Positions 7,184-15,433 are shown, counted from the stretch's first letter. The stretch: DNA of 35,381 nucleotides from Streptococcus parasanguinis (GCA_018365265.1 JAGZKI010000025.1:1-35381), one strand, 5' to 3'. Numbers and translations: made by a program. Notes: generated by a model not told the origin, from the sequence alone.

Positions 7184-7594
7184 ATGATTTCAAGAGATGA
7201 ATTTTTAGAAAGAATGAATCGGGAGGGATTTTCATTTAGCATTGAAATTCCGCGCAGAAATTTTTCGGATTTTAAATCATTGGTTCGGAGAAGAAGAATT
7301 TCAGAAGAAGACCTCTATCAGCTATTTTACAACTATTGTCAGGAACTAGAAAATTGTCTGAAAGAAGCAGGAGAGAAACGACGCTTGCTCTTCAATAAAT
7401 TTCCAGTTAGCCCTGTTCATGATAAATATAAAACAAAATTTGATACAGTGGCACCGAATGGACGCCAATTTCGCTTTGAGTTTGTTTTTAGCAATGACAA
7501 TCGTTTAAAAGTTTATCACATGATCGAAACTGTTAATGGTCGTAGGAGAAAAACTCCAATGGAAATATTGATGGACTTAGTCGATGCTTTATAG
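7184..7594 (+). CDS. conserved hypothetical protein, tandem paralog 2
   Basis: 136 residues, homologous along its length to the preceding gene and so a tandem duplication. I choose ATG 7184 because it aligns exactly with the MISRKEF start of paralog 1. The open frame extends upstream to a TTG at 7124 that overlaps paralog 1, but that extension (NNKGSLQIDKRKSG) has no counterpart. The protein is highly charged (RRRRISEED, GRRRKTPME) and could bind nucleic acid, but no known motif supports this. No function can be assigned. The pair probably forms a two-gene transcript ending at the 7651-7676 hairpin. Confidence 0.7.
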   Translation: MISRDEFLERMNREGFSFSIEIPRRNFSDFKSLVRRRRISEEDLYQLFYNYCQELENCLKEAGEKRRLLFNKFPVSPVHDKYKTKFDTVAPNGRQFRFEFVFSNDNRLKVYHMIETVNGRRRKTPMEILMDLVDAL

Positions 7595-7650
7595 TTGATA
7601 CAGATTTCAGAGCTTGAGAATTGTAAAATGACTTCCGTTCAAATCATAAA

Positions 7651-7678
7651 AAAACTAGAGTTTAGGCTCTAGTTTTTT
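7651..7678. terminator. bidirectional terminator
   Basis: AAAACTAGAG (7651-7660) pairs perfectly with CTCTAGTTTT (7667-7676), with T runs on both strands. It serves the paralog pair on the plus strand and plsY on the minus strand; the plsY stop codon lies inside the stem. Confidence 0.85.
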
Positions 7679-8313
7679 GGTTGTTGGTGGGTGATGTTTT
7701 TCCCCCAAGGGATAAGATTTTCTTTTTTCTCTTTGATCCGTTGGATATTGTCTTTGTGACGAAGAATGATCAAGGTTGCTAAGGCCAAGACAATGACTGT
7801 AAAAAGCGGATCATAACCGTGCAAGATCCATCCAGTCAAAGGGAGAAGGAGGACAGATAGAGTGGCGAGTAGCGCAACGGTAACACTCGAAAACGAGATC
7901 ATACTGGTTAAATACAGGCTGGCTACAAAATACACAGCTAAAATGAGTAGTAGGATAGGCGAGAAGCCAAGTAAGACACCAGCACTTGTCGCCACTGCTT
8001 TTCCCCCCTTGAATCCAGCAAAAATTGGAAAAGTGTGACCTAAAACAGCTAAGAGACCAAAGACCATCGGTGAGATCCCCTGAATTCCGAAGAAAGTCGG
8101 AAGGAGAACGGCTAAAGTCCCTTTTAAGAAATCAATCGCAAAGACGATGATCCCAGCTTTCTTCCCTAAAATCCGAAAGGTATTGGTCGTCCCTGTATTG
8201 CCCGAGCCATGTTCCCGTAAATTAATATGGAAAAAGATTTTCCCAATCCATAATCCCGAAGGAATGGAGCCTAATAGATAGGCTAAAATTAAAACACTTA
8301 TTTCTTTTATCAT
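7669..8313 (-). CDS. plsY: acyl-phosphate:glycerol-3-phosphate acyltransferase
   Basis: Integral membrane enzyme that transfers an acyl group from acyl-phosphate to glycerol-3-phosphate, the first step of phospholipid synthesis in Gram-positives. Family motifs are visible: GSIPSGLWIGK near the N-terminus, LREHGSGNTGTTNTFR, and a glycine-rich GFKGGKAVATSAG. It has several hydrophobic helices. The frame runs open to ATG 8352, but I choose ATG 8313 (MIKEISVLILAYLLGSIPSG, 214 residues), which matches the family start. A TATAAT lies only six bases before this ATG, so the transcript may be leaderless. Divergent from parE. Confidence 0.95.
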   Translation of the reverse strand: MIKEISVLILAYLLGSIPSGLWIGKIFFHINLREHGSGNTGTTNTFRILGKKAGIIVFAIDFLKGTLAVLLPTFFGIQGISPMVFGLLAVLGHTFPIFAGFKGGKAVATSAGVLLGFSPILLLILAVYFVASLYLTSMISFSSVTVALLATLSVLLLPLTGWILHGYDPLFTVIVLALATLIILRHKDNIQRIKEKKENLIPWGKNITHQQPKN

Positions 8314-8319
8314 ACTTTC

Positions 8320-8325
8320 ATTATA
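8320..8325 (-). promoter_or_regulatory. -10 element of plsY
   Basis: On the minus strand TATAAT occupies 8325-8320, with only six bases (GAAAGT) between it and the ATG at 8313. A start seven bases after the -10 would fall on the A of the ATG. No good -35 hexamer was found, so a longer transcript from a promoter further upstream is possible. Confidence 0.5.
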
Positions 8326-8437
8326 ACAAAAAGCCATCAATAGAAAAAGCAATTTTTTGAGTTCAAGTGTGACATCTGAAGAAAGTGCTCAGCCAGCATT
8401 TTATACTGAAATATAGAAATCTCCATATAAAGAGAAA

Positions 8438-8471
8438 AAATTTTGCAAAATTTCCTAAAAAACTGTAATAT
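8438..8471 (+). promoter_or_regulatory. parE promoter with a 16-base palindrome on the -35
   Basis: TTGCAA (8443-8448), a 17-base spacer and TAATAT (8466-8471). The -35 is the centre of a perfect 16-base palindrome, AAATTTTGCAAAATTT (8438-8453), which could be an operator or just an AT-rich symmetric stretch. Confidence 0.6.
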
Positions 8472-8500
8472 AGAAAAGATGAACAAACAGGAGGTTCCTT

Positions 8501-10456
8501 GTGGCAAAAAAGGAAATCAATATTAATAATTATAATGACGATGCCATTCAGGTACTAGAAGGGTTGGATGCAGTCCGTAAACGTCCAGGAATGTATATCG
8601 GATCGACCGATGGAAACGGCTTGCATCACCTGGTCTGGGAGATCGTTGACAATGCGGTCGATGAAGCCTTGTCTGGCTTTGGATCACAAATCGATGTCAC
8701 GATTAATAAAGATGGTTCTCTATCGGTAGAAGACCAGGGACGTGGAATGCCGACAGGGATGCATGCTATGGGCAAACCAACCGTTGAAGTGATTTTTACG
8801 GTCCTCCACGCCGGAGGGAAGTTTGGTCAAGGAGGTTATAAGACATCTGGAGGTCTCCACGGAGTGGGATCTTCGGTCGTAAACGCCCTCTCTAGTTGGC
8901 TTGAGGTAGAAATTACCCGTGATGGAGCGGTCTACAAGCAACGCTTTGAAGATGGCGGGAAGCCTGTCACTACTCTTGAGAAGATAGGAACGGCTCCCAA
9001 GTCTAAGACAGGGACCAAGGTCACCTTCATGCCGGATCCAACCATCTTTTCAACGACGGATTTCAAATTTAATACCATTGCTGAGCGGATCAAAGAATCA
9101 GCCTTCTTGCTTAAGGACGTAACGCTGACGCTGACCGACCTCCGCAAGGAAGAAGACAACCATGTGGCCTTTCATTATGAAAATGGTGTCCAAGATTTTG
9201 TAGAGTACTTGAACGAAGATAAGGAAACTTTGACACCTGTTCTCTACTTTAGTGGCGAATCAGATGGTTTTCAGGTAGAAGTGGCCATGCAATACAATGA
9301 TGGTTACTCAGATAATATCTTGTCCTTCGTTAATAATGTCCGTACCAAAGATGGGGGAACCCATGAGACAGGTCTTAAGACAGCCATTACCAAGGCCATG
9401 AACGACTATGCAAGAAAGACGGGTCTTCTCAAAGAAAAAGACAAGAACCTAGAGGGATCAGACTACCGCGAAGGTTTGTCTGCTGTTCTTTCGATCTTGG
9501 TTCCAGAAGCTCATTTGCAGTTTGAAGGGCAAACCAAAGACAAATTAGGAAGTCCCTTGGCTCGTCCAGTCGTTGATAACATTGTTTCCGATAAATTGAC
9601 CTTCTTCCTCATGGAAAATGGGGAGTTGGCTTCTAATCTCATTCGTAAGGCTATTAAAGCCCGGGATGCGCGTGAAGCTGCTCGAAAAGCGCGGGATGAA
9701 AGTCGAAATGGCAAGAAGAGCAAAAAAGACAAAGGACTTTTATCTGGTAAATTGACACCAGCCCAGTCTAAAAATCCTAAGAAGAATGAACTCTATCTGG
9801 TCGAAGGAGACTCAGCCGGCGGTTCTGCTAAACAAGGACGAGACCGGAAGTTCCAAGCGATTCTTCCCCTTCGTGGGAAGGTTCTTAATACTGAGAAGGC
9901 CAATATGAGTGATATCCTCAAGAACGAGGAAATCAACACCATGATCTATACCATCGGTGCTGGCGTTGGGGCAGATTTCTCAGTGGAAGATGCCAACTAT
10001 GATAAGATCATCATCATGACCGATGCGGATACGGATGGTGCCCACATTCAAACCTTGCTCCTAACTTTCTTTTATCGCTATATGCGTCCTTTGGTAGAAG
10101 CTGGACACGTCTACATCGCACTTCCTCCTCTTTATAAGATGTCGAAAGGCAAAGGTAAGAAAGAAGAAGTGGCCTATGCTTGGACAGATAGCGAATTAGA
10201 AGAGTTGCGTCGGACCTTTGGCCGTGGAGCAACCCTTCAACGTTACAAAGGGTTGGGGGAAATGAATGCGGATCAGCTTTGGGAAACGACCATGAATCCA
10301 GAAACTCGTACCCTGATCCGTGTCACCATTGATGATCTAGCGCGTGCAGAACGTCGTGTTTCCGTCCTCATGGGAGATAAGGCGGCACCACGTCGTCAAT
10401 GGATTGAAGATAATGTTAAGTTTACGCTGGAAGAGAGTGGGGAGATGGTATTTTAG
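8501..10456 (+). CDS. parE: DNA topoisomerase IV subunit B
   Basis: ATPase subunit of topoisomerase IV, which decatenates daughter chromosomes together with ParC. 651 residues. The GHKL ATPase domain has VRKRPGMYIGS, EIVDNAVDEAL (catalytic Glu/Asn) and GGLHGVGSSVVNALS. The TOPRIM domain has EGDSAGG starting at Glu435 and the metal triad Asp508/Asp510/Asp512 in DADTDG. PLRGKVLN and YKGLGEMN are further GyrB/ParE marks. PLRGKVLNxEKA together with pairing to a downstream parC favours ParE over GyrB. It starts at GTG 8501 behind CAGGAGG. parC normally follows closely in streptococci, but here about 5 kb of other genes intervene. Confidence 0.97.
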   Translation: MAKKEININNYNDDAIQVLEGLDAVRKRPGMYIGSTDGNGLHHLVWEIVDNAVDEALSGFGSQIDVTINKDGSLSVEDQGRGMPTGMHAMGKPTVEVIFTVLHAGGKFGQGGYKTSGGLHGVGSSVVNALSSWLEVEITRDGAVYKQRFEDGGKPVTTLEKIGTAPKSKTGTKVTFMPDPTIFSTTDFKFNTIAERIKESAFLLKDVTLTLTDLRKEEDNHVAFHYENGVQDFVEYLNEDKETLTPVLYFSGESDGFQVEVAMQYNDGYSDNILSFVNNVRTKDGGTHETGLKTAITKAMNDYARKTGLLKEKDKNLEGSDYREGLSAVLSILVPEAHLQFEGQTKDKLGSPLARPVVDNIVSDKLTFFLMENGELASNLIRKAIKARDAREAARKARDESRNGKKSKKDKGLLSGKLTPAQSKNPKKNELYLVEGDSAGGSAKQGRDRKFQAILPLRGKVLNTEKANMSDILKNEEINTMIYTIGAGVGADFSVEDANYDKIIIMTDADTDGAHIQTLLLTFFYRYMRPLVEAGHVYIALPPLYKMSKGKGKKEEVAYAWTDSELEELRRTFGRGATLQRYKGLGEMNADQLWETTMNPETRTLIRVTIDDLARAERRVSVLMGDKAAPRRQWIEDNVKFTLEESGEMVF

Positions 10457-10468
10457 GGAGAAAAATAT

Positions 10469-11770
10469 ATGGATAAACAAAAATTACTCTCTTTTTTCTT
10501 TGATCTTACTGGGATGGATTTGGACAAGCTTTTAGAGGGGCTTGGAATAGATGAAAAACTTGAATCCCAAAAAATTCAAAATGCAGTAAACGATTTTGAA
10601 AAATATATATTGGAAAGACATGGCGAAAATCCTAGTTATGAGGGTATAGCCAAGTTCTGGAAGGAAAATCAAGTTTCTGAAGAGCTTATAAAAATTCGAT
10701 ATAAATTGAATAGCAAATGTAAAGATTATGAAGAATTTAAAAATCACCTCAAAACAATGATCGGTAGCCAAGACTTTAATCCTGTTCTGTTTTTTGAATT
10801 GATGGATGAATTTGAAAAATGTTTGTGTGATACGATATTTGGTCTTTCAACACTCTCAAAATCTGATGTTGCGCTACATAAAAAATTGCATGAGAATACT
10901 ATGGATGAAATCGCTAGTTTGTCAGAACAAAGCAGTAAGCAATATCAGGAGCTTTTAGAAGCAATTAAACTAGAGCCAACTCCTGATATTTCAGATTTTG
11001 ATTGGTATTTTGAGACTGTCGAGTTAGATGGTCGTTCTGTTAACTGTTATGAATTGAAATCTCAGTATAAAGATTTAGTATTGAAGGATGTCAATTTTTG
11101 GTATGTCAATAAGTTAAGGAAAAAGGCGCTTGAATACGAAATCAACCGAGCTTTAACATGGATTGAATTAATTGAACATAACATAAATATTATAGATGAA
11201 TTATCTGAAATGGATATGCTAAAAGTCTCAGATAAGTATTATTCCTTGTATCAAGAATCTAATTATCAGACTATGAAAGCATGCTTTGAACGTTTAAATT
11301 TTAGAGAGCACTATCTACAAAGTAAAGCTATTTTTGAAGATTTGTTTTCCGATGGAACTTCAGATAAATGGATTGTGACGAATAAAGCCAAAATAGGAGA
11401 TATCAAAGTTGGGAGTAAACTTTCTAATAAAATGATGAAAGGTTTCAAAAAATTCTATACCCTTGATTGTGTTGGCGGACCAGCACAATTGGTGAATGAT
11501 TTTTTCTATGAAGGGAAAAGTCTTCTAGTTATTGAAGGAACTTTTAAAGGTAATAAAATTTATACTGTTTTTGAATCTACGACTTCAGGTCAGGCTAATA
11601 CAAGAAATTTAATTCCGAGCAGAGCTCAATCGTTATCTGATGAAGATGGTAAAATTATTGAATTAATAGAAAATTCAATTAAAAAAGTCCTGGATTATGA
11701 TTTGAATAAGTCTATTGATTATAGTAGTCTATCCAAGATGAAGCAATACTTTATTGAACCTTTAGATTAA
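10469..11770 (+). CDS. uncharacterised 433-aa protein inserted after parE
   Basis: I do not recognise this protein. It starts 12 bases after the parE stop, behind AGGGAGAAA, so it could be transcribed with parE. Residues 1-180 read as helices, including an amphipathic, possibly coiled stretch (HKKLHENTMDEIASLSEQSS). The remainder is mixed alpha/beta; the last 130 residues contain glycine-rich turns (GGPAQLVNDFFYEGKS). There is no signal peptide, membrane segment, Walker box or nuclease motif that I can see. It is clearly more AT-rich than parE and parC, which points to horizontal acquisition. Single-gene defence or stress functions are conceivable but unsupported. Confidence 0.75.
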   Translation: MDKQKLLSFFFDLTGMDLDKLLEGLGIDEKLESQKIQNAVNDFEKYILERHGENPSYEGIAKFWKENQVSEELIKIRYKLNSKCKDYEEFKNHLKTMIGSQDFNPVLFFELMDEFEKCLCDTIFGLSTLSKSDVALHKKLHENTMDEIASLSEQSSKQYQELLEAIKLEPTPDISDFDWYFETVELDGRSVNCYELKSQYKDLVLKDVNFWYVNKLRKKALEYEINRALTWIELIEHNINIIDELSEMDMLKVSDKYYSLYQESNYQTMKACFERLNFREHYLQSKAIFEDLFSDGTSDKWIVTNKAKIGDIKVGSKLSNKMMKGFKKFYTLDCVGGPAQLVNDFFYEGKSLLVIEGTFKGNKIYTVFESTTSGQANTRNLIPSRAQSLSDEDGKIIELIENSIKKVLDYDLNKSIDYSSLSKMKQYFIEPLD

Positions 11771-11922
11771 AAACTTCTTTTGTACTCTGTTTTTTTTCCC
11801 TTAAAAAGCAAATAATACATGAAAAATAATATGTGTCAGATCAAAAATATATTGTGTTACAGGTGTTCCGATTTGTTTTTAAAAAAACATATGACAATAT
11901 TCTATAAACTAGAAGGTGTTAC

Positions 11923-12501
11923 ATGAGTAAAAAAGAAATATTCGATGTAATTTTAAAGACAGTTAAAATCTTACAAGTCGATGCTGTAGCTTAATCTGGG
12001 TCAATAACAGATAATAAAGCTCTAAAAGACGAGTTCCAAGATTATGATGTGGTCTATATTGTTGAGAATCTATAAGACCTGGTTTCAGATTTATCATGGA
12101 TGGACCAGTTTGGTAAACGCATCATTGAGCAAAATGTTATTCTAGGACACCGTCATCTTTACCTCATGCTCTTTGAAGATGGCAATCGCATCGATTTGAG
12201 TCTCTGCCCTAAAGAAGACATCAACGAGTGGGTGGATAGTGAAGCAGGATTCAGAGTCTTACAAGACGAAAAAGGTTTGTTTGAAGCGTATCCGCCTAAT
12301 CCTAAGCGCTATTGGACTGCTCCGCCCTCCGAAGAGGAATTTATAGCATTCTACAATGAATTTTGGTGGGTGTCAGCCTACGTTGTCAAAGGAATTTGTC
12401 GCAAGCAAATCATTTATGCAACGGACCATCTCAACGCTATCCGTAGTCGCTATAAAACGCAACCCTGCTATGAAGGTAACGGAAGCAGTGGGGAGTGTTA
12501 A
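11923..12501 (+). pseudogene. ANT(6)-type nucleotidyltransferase, decayed copy
   Basis: Reading from ATG 11923 gives SKKEIFDVILKTVKILQVDA, then an in-frame TAA at 11992-11994 and another at 12073-12075. Between and after the stops the sequence stays closely similar to the intact paralog at 13208-14023 (QDYDVVYIV, DQFGKRIIEQ, GHRHLYLMLFEDGNRIDL, FWWVSAYVVKGI). After ATDHLNAI the sequence diverges and stops at 12499-12501, so the last 80 or so residues are lost. An ATG at 12100 could still give a 133-residue fragment lacking the GSR and DYD active-site region. Family: aminoglycoside 6-adenylyltransferase (AadE/AadK). Confidence 0.9.
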
Positions 12502-12531
12502 TTAAGTCTGACAGATTTGGAGGAATAGAAG

Positions 12532-12906
12532 ATGATTATCAGACCTGCAATCAGAAAAGATTGTCAAGCTATTTATAGCCTTTATCAAAGTGAAAAATGG
12601 CTTTCTTTTACAGAGGAAAAAGTGACATCTCTATTTTCAACAAATCTGTCTCATTACTTGGTGCTTGAAGAGGACCAGAAAATCCTTGGCTTTGCCCGTT
12701 ATCTGACGGATGAAGTGCTGACGACCTTTTTAGCTGAAATAATTATTGATAAATCCCACCGCAGAAAAGGACTGGGACAGCAGCTGATTGAGGAGATCCA
12801 CAAAAAATATCCTTTGACACGGATTGATTTAATATCTGAAGCAGATGGATTTTATCGGGCAATAAGTTTTAAGCCTGTTGGTACAGGATTTAGAAAATCT
12901 GAATGA
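12532..12906 (+). CDS. GNAT-family N-acetyltransferase
   Basis: 124 residues with the GNAT fold: MIIRPAIRKDCQAIYSLYQ at the N-terminus, a central strand (LVLEEDQKILGFAR), then AEIIIDKSHRRKGLGQQLIEE, where RRKGLG is the acetyl-CoA pyrophosphate-binding motif A. It ends DGFYRAISFKPVGTGFRK, the usual C-terminal FYxxxGF-like motif B. Start ATG 12532 behind TTGGAGGAAT. The substrate is unknown. It sits between two nucleotidyltransferase copies and before a second, broken GNAT, in what looks like a small module of modifying enzymes. It appears intact. Confidence 0.85.
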   Translation: MIIRPAIRKDCQAIYSLYQSEKWLSFTEEKVTSLFSTNLSHYLVLEEDQKILGFARYLTDEVLTTFLAEIIIDKSHRRKGLGQQLIEEIHKKYPLTRIDLISEADGFYRAISFKPVGTGFRKSE

Positions 12907-12919
12907 AAGGAGACAGCCA

Positions 12920-13191
12920 ATGACGCTTGACAACAAACTGGTTTTGACAAATTCGCTTGAACTAGCCAAGATGGTTATGCGACGGAGGCTGCCCAAGCCT
13001 GTCTAGACTTTGCTTTTCAGCAAGCTAGCTTGTAAGAAGTTTACTCTTTTACATCCTTACTCAATCAACTTTCGCAAAAAGTCATGCAAAAACTGAGCAT
13101 GGAATTTTTCAAAGAATTTGATAATGAAAAAGTTCCAGCTGACAGTCCGCTTTATAGACATGTCCTATACAGAATCAAGAGTTTCCACTAA
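12920..13191 (+). pseudogene. GNAT acetyltransferase remnant (internal deletion, frameshift, stop)
   Basis: An ATG at 12920 behind AAAGGAGACAGCC begins MTLDNKLVLTNSLEL, like the start of a RimJ/RimL-type acetyltransferase, but this frame stops at once. From 12961 another frame reads SQDGYATEAAQACLDFAFQQ, a GNAT motif A region. It meets TAA at 13024-13026, and continues EVYSFTSLLNQLSQKVMQKL to PLYRHVLYRI and a stop at 13189-13191. Most of the N-terminal half of the enzyme is missing. The remnant ends 16 bases before the intact ANT(6)-type gene. Confidence 0.75.
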
Positions 13192-13207
13192 AAAGGCAGG
13201 TATTCCC

Positions 13208-14023
13208 ATGAGAACTGAAACTGAGATGTTTGATGTGATTTTGCAAACCGCAAAAGTTCTACAGGTCGATGCAGTCGCCATGTCCGGCTCGCGGACAAAC
13301 CCAAAGGCTCCAAAGGACGACTTCCAAGATTATGATGTAGTCTATATAGTCGATAATCTAAAATATTTGCTTTCTGATTTATCTTGGCTGGACCAGTTTG
13401 GTAAACGCATCATTGAGCAAGAAGTTGCTCTAGGACACCGTCATCTTTATCTCATGCTCTTTGAAGATGGGAATCGCATCGATTTGACCCTCTGTCCCAA
13501 GGAGCACATGCAAGAGTGGGTGGATAGTGAATCAAATTTTGAAGTTATAAAAGACGACAAAGGTTTGTTTGAAGCTTATCTACCTAATCCTAAACGCTAT
13601 TGGATTTGTCCGCCTACCGAAGAGGAATTTGCATCATCCTGCAATGAATTTTGGTGGGTATCGACTTATGTCGTCAAAGGGATACGAAGAAATCAGCTTA
13701 TCTATGCTACTGATCATCTCTATAGCATTTGCCAGCAAGAACTCCTCAAGATACTAGCTTGGCAGGTAGCAAGTGATAAGGGGATAGTTGACATCGGGAA
13801 AAACTACAAGTACCTCTTTCATTATTTGCCTGCTGAGAAGGAAAAAGACTTCTCAGCTCTGCTAGATCTATCTTGTATAGAGAAAATCAGTCAGTCTTTA
13901 TTTGCCACCATGAAGCTATTCGATTGTGAAGCGCAAGAATTGGCTAAAAAGTTGGGATTTGACTATGATCAAGAAGTAGCTGAGAAGATGATGGCTTATG
14001 CTGAGGAGAGGTTTAGATTGTAG
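13208..14023 (+). CDS. ANT(6)-type aminoglycoside nucleotidyltransferase (AadE/AadK-like)
   Basis: 271 residues, close to the usual length of streptomycin 6-adenylyltransferases. It begins MRTETEMFDVILQTAKVLQV and carries SGSRTNPKAPKDDFQDYDVVYIV, the nucleotidyltransferase pattern GSR...D-x-D with two metal-binding aspartates. DGNRIDLTLCPKE supplies the third acidic position. The family adenylylates position 6 of streptomycin, but many chromosomal members of oral streptococci are not proven resistance genes. I choose ATG 13208 because it gives the family start; the open frame reaches back to 13118 through the GNAT remnant. The ribosome binding site is weak (AAGGCAGG). An inactivated copy lies 1.3 kb upstream. 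Confidence 0.9.
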   Translation: MRTETEMFDVILQTAKVLQVDAVAMSGSRTNPKAPKDDFQDYDVVYIVDNLKYLLSDLSWLDQFGKRIIEQEVALGHRHLYLMLFEDGNRIDLTLCPKEHMQEWVDSESNFEVIKDDKGLFEAYLPNPKRYWICPPTEEEFASSCNEFWWVSTYVVKGIRRNQLIYATDHLYSICQQELLKILAWQVASDKGIVDIGKNYKYLFHYLPAEKEKDFSALLDLSCIEKISQSLFATMKLFDCEAQELAKKLGFDYDQEVAEKMMAYAEERFRL

Positions 14024-14133
14024 GAGTGCTTCTAGTTATAAAATCATAAAACAGTAGTTATGTATCAGAAAATGCAATGTGATTTTATAAAATACAAATT
14101 ATTTTACCTTAATTTAAAATAGGTTTTATAAAT

Positions 14134-15360
14134 ATGGAAAATGAAAATATATTATTATTACTATTAAATGGTCAAATAGAGGACAGAAAAAAAGAAATTG
14201 CGGGACGCTTTTACGACTCATTGAGTGATCTTTCAAAACTAGTTACTACTCTAAAATTAGAGGGGTTATTTTTACAAAACAATAAAGTTATCTATATTAA
14301 GAAATCTGATAAAATAAGTGATTTTGAAAAGCATGGTTTTAATATATTATGTTTAGGGGAATCTAATGATTTTATTGAGTTCTCTTTTCAATATCCAGAA
14401 GGAAGAGAAATAAATTTACCAAAAAAGTTAATTTCTTTAGATTTAAATATTTTGATTGATTTAGGAAAATTATGGAATAATACATATAGTGGCAACTCTG
14501 AAGATTTTTTTCAATTCTTAGAATTTATTAAGAGCGAATATGAAATTGATATTACATCTGCTTTACATGAGAATTCGCAAAAAATAATTGATTTTAAAAA
14601 TTCTAAACATAGAGTTAAGGTGAAGACTGAATTATTAGCTTATAAACAATTATGTAAAGCTGATATTTCTCAAATTCGTAAATTAAACGATGTGCATATT
14701 GATATAGATGATAAGATAGATATTGACAATCAACTATCTAATTTATTTTCAGAAAAATTGATTCCGGAATATAAAAGATTATTAGTAGTTCAATGTTTAT
14801 TTCTAAAAGCTTATATTTTAAACTATAATTCTTCAAAAGAACCAAAGGATAAAATTAATGATTTGATAAATTATTCATTATGTGAGCTAAAAGTATTTTC
14901 TGATTATGAATTGTTATTAATTTATTGGTATTTTCAAGATAAACAAGTAACTAGAAGTGCATTTAGAAAAATGAAACCCAAAAAGAAAACTTTGAATGAA
15001 TTGGTTAATGATATTTGCAATACTGCTTGGGATATATTCCATTTTAGAAATTTAGAAGATTCATTCGTTTCTTCTGTAGTTAAAAATGATTTAATTGCAA
15101 CTTGCTTTGCGTCAAGGGATAAACAGTATAGAGAATTTTTAAATTTAAACCCTATCCTATTTATAGTTATTCAGGATGAAACCTATCTTCCATGGCGTAA
15201 GTTTAGGTTACAAGTTGAAGTTGAAATTTCTGAGGAAAATTGGAAAGAATATAGTTCTAATGAATCAGAAAGAATTAAATTCCAAAAAAACTCAGAATAT
15301 TCTTATCTGGAAGAAATAAAAAAATCTTTAATCAAAGAAATAAAAAAGATACATGATTAA
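14134..15360 (+). CDS. uncharacterised 408-aa protein, possible PIN-like nuclease
   Basis: I do not recognise a named family. The gene is the most AT-rich in the window. Four acidic positions fall in a PIN-like order: Asp103 in LISLDLNILIDLGKLW (compare xxxLDxNxLxxL), Glu146 in TSALHEN, Asp300 in AWDIFHFRNLED, and Asp329 in LIATCFASRDKQYREFL (compare TxDxxL). PIN domains are metal-dependent RNases. This reading is my inference from motif spacing, and the distance between Glu146 and Asp300 is unusually long. The last 60 residues are Lys/Glu-rich and probably helical. No good ribosome binding site is seen before ATG 14134, and no terminator follows. It lies just upstream of parC. Confidence 0.7.
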   Translation: MENENILLLLLNGQIEDRKKEIAGRFYDSLSDLSKLVTTLKLEGLFLQNNKVIYIKKSDKISDFEKHGFNILCLGESNDFIEFSFQYPEGREINLPKKLISLDLNILIDLGKLWNNTYSGNSEDFFQFLEFIKSEYEIDITSALHENSQKIIDFKNSKHRVKVKTELLAYKQLCKADISQIRKLNDVHIDIDDKIDIDNQLSNLFSEKLIPEYKRLLVVQCLFLKAYILNYNSSKEPKDKINDLINYSLCELKVFSDYELLLIYWYFQDKQVTRSAFRKMKPKKKTLNELVNDICNTAWDIFHFRNLEDSFVSSVVKNDLIATCFASRDKQYREFLNLNPILFIVIQDETYLPWRKFRLQVEVEISEENWKEYSSNESERIKFQKNSEYSYLEEIKKSLIKEIKKIHD

Positions 15361-15433
15361 TAGTTAAATGGAATATTTTTATATATTATTCATTTTTTAA
15401 CTTTATCATATAATCTTGAAAGGAGCTGAACAC

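Noticed and set aside
13118..13207. 30-residue N-terminal extension of the intact ANT(6)-type protein
   Set aside because: It reads through the GNAT remnant in another frame and has no counterpart in the family or in the paralog; ATG 13208 gives the expected start.
14082..14093. Palindrome ATTTTATAAAAT before the 408-aa gene
   Set aside because: It is perfect but only 12 bases of A and T in a very AT-rich stretch, so it is expected by chance.
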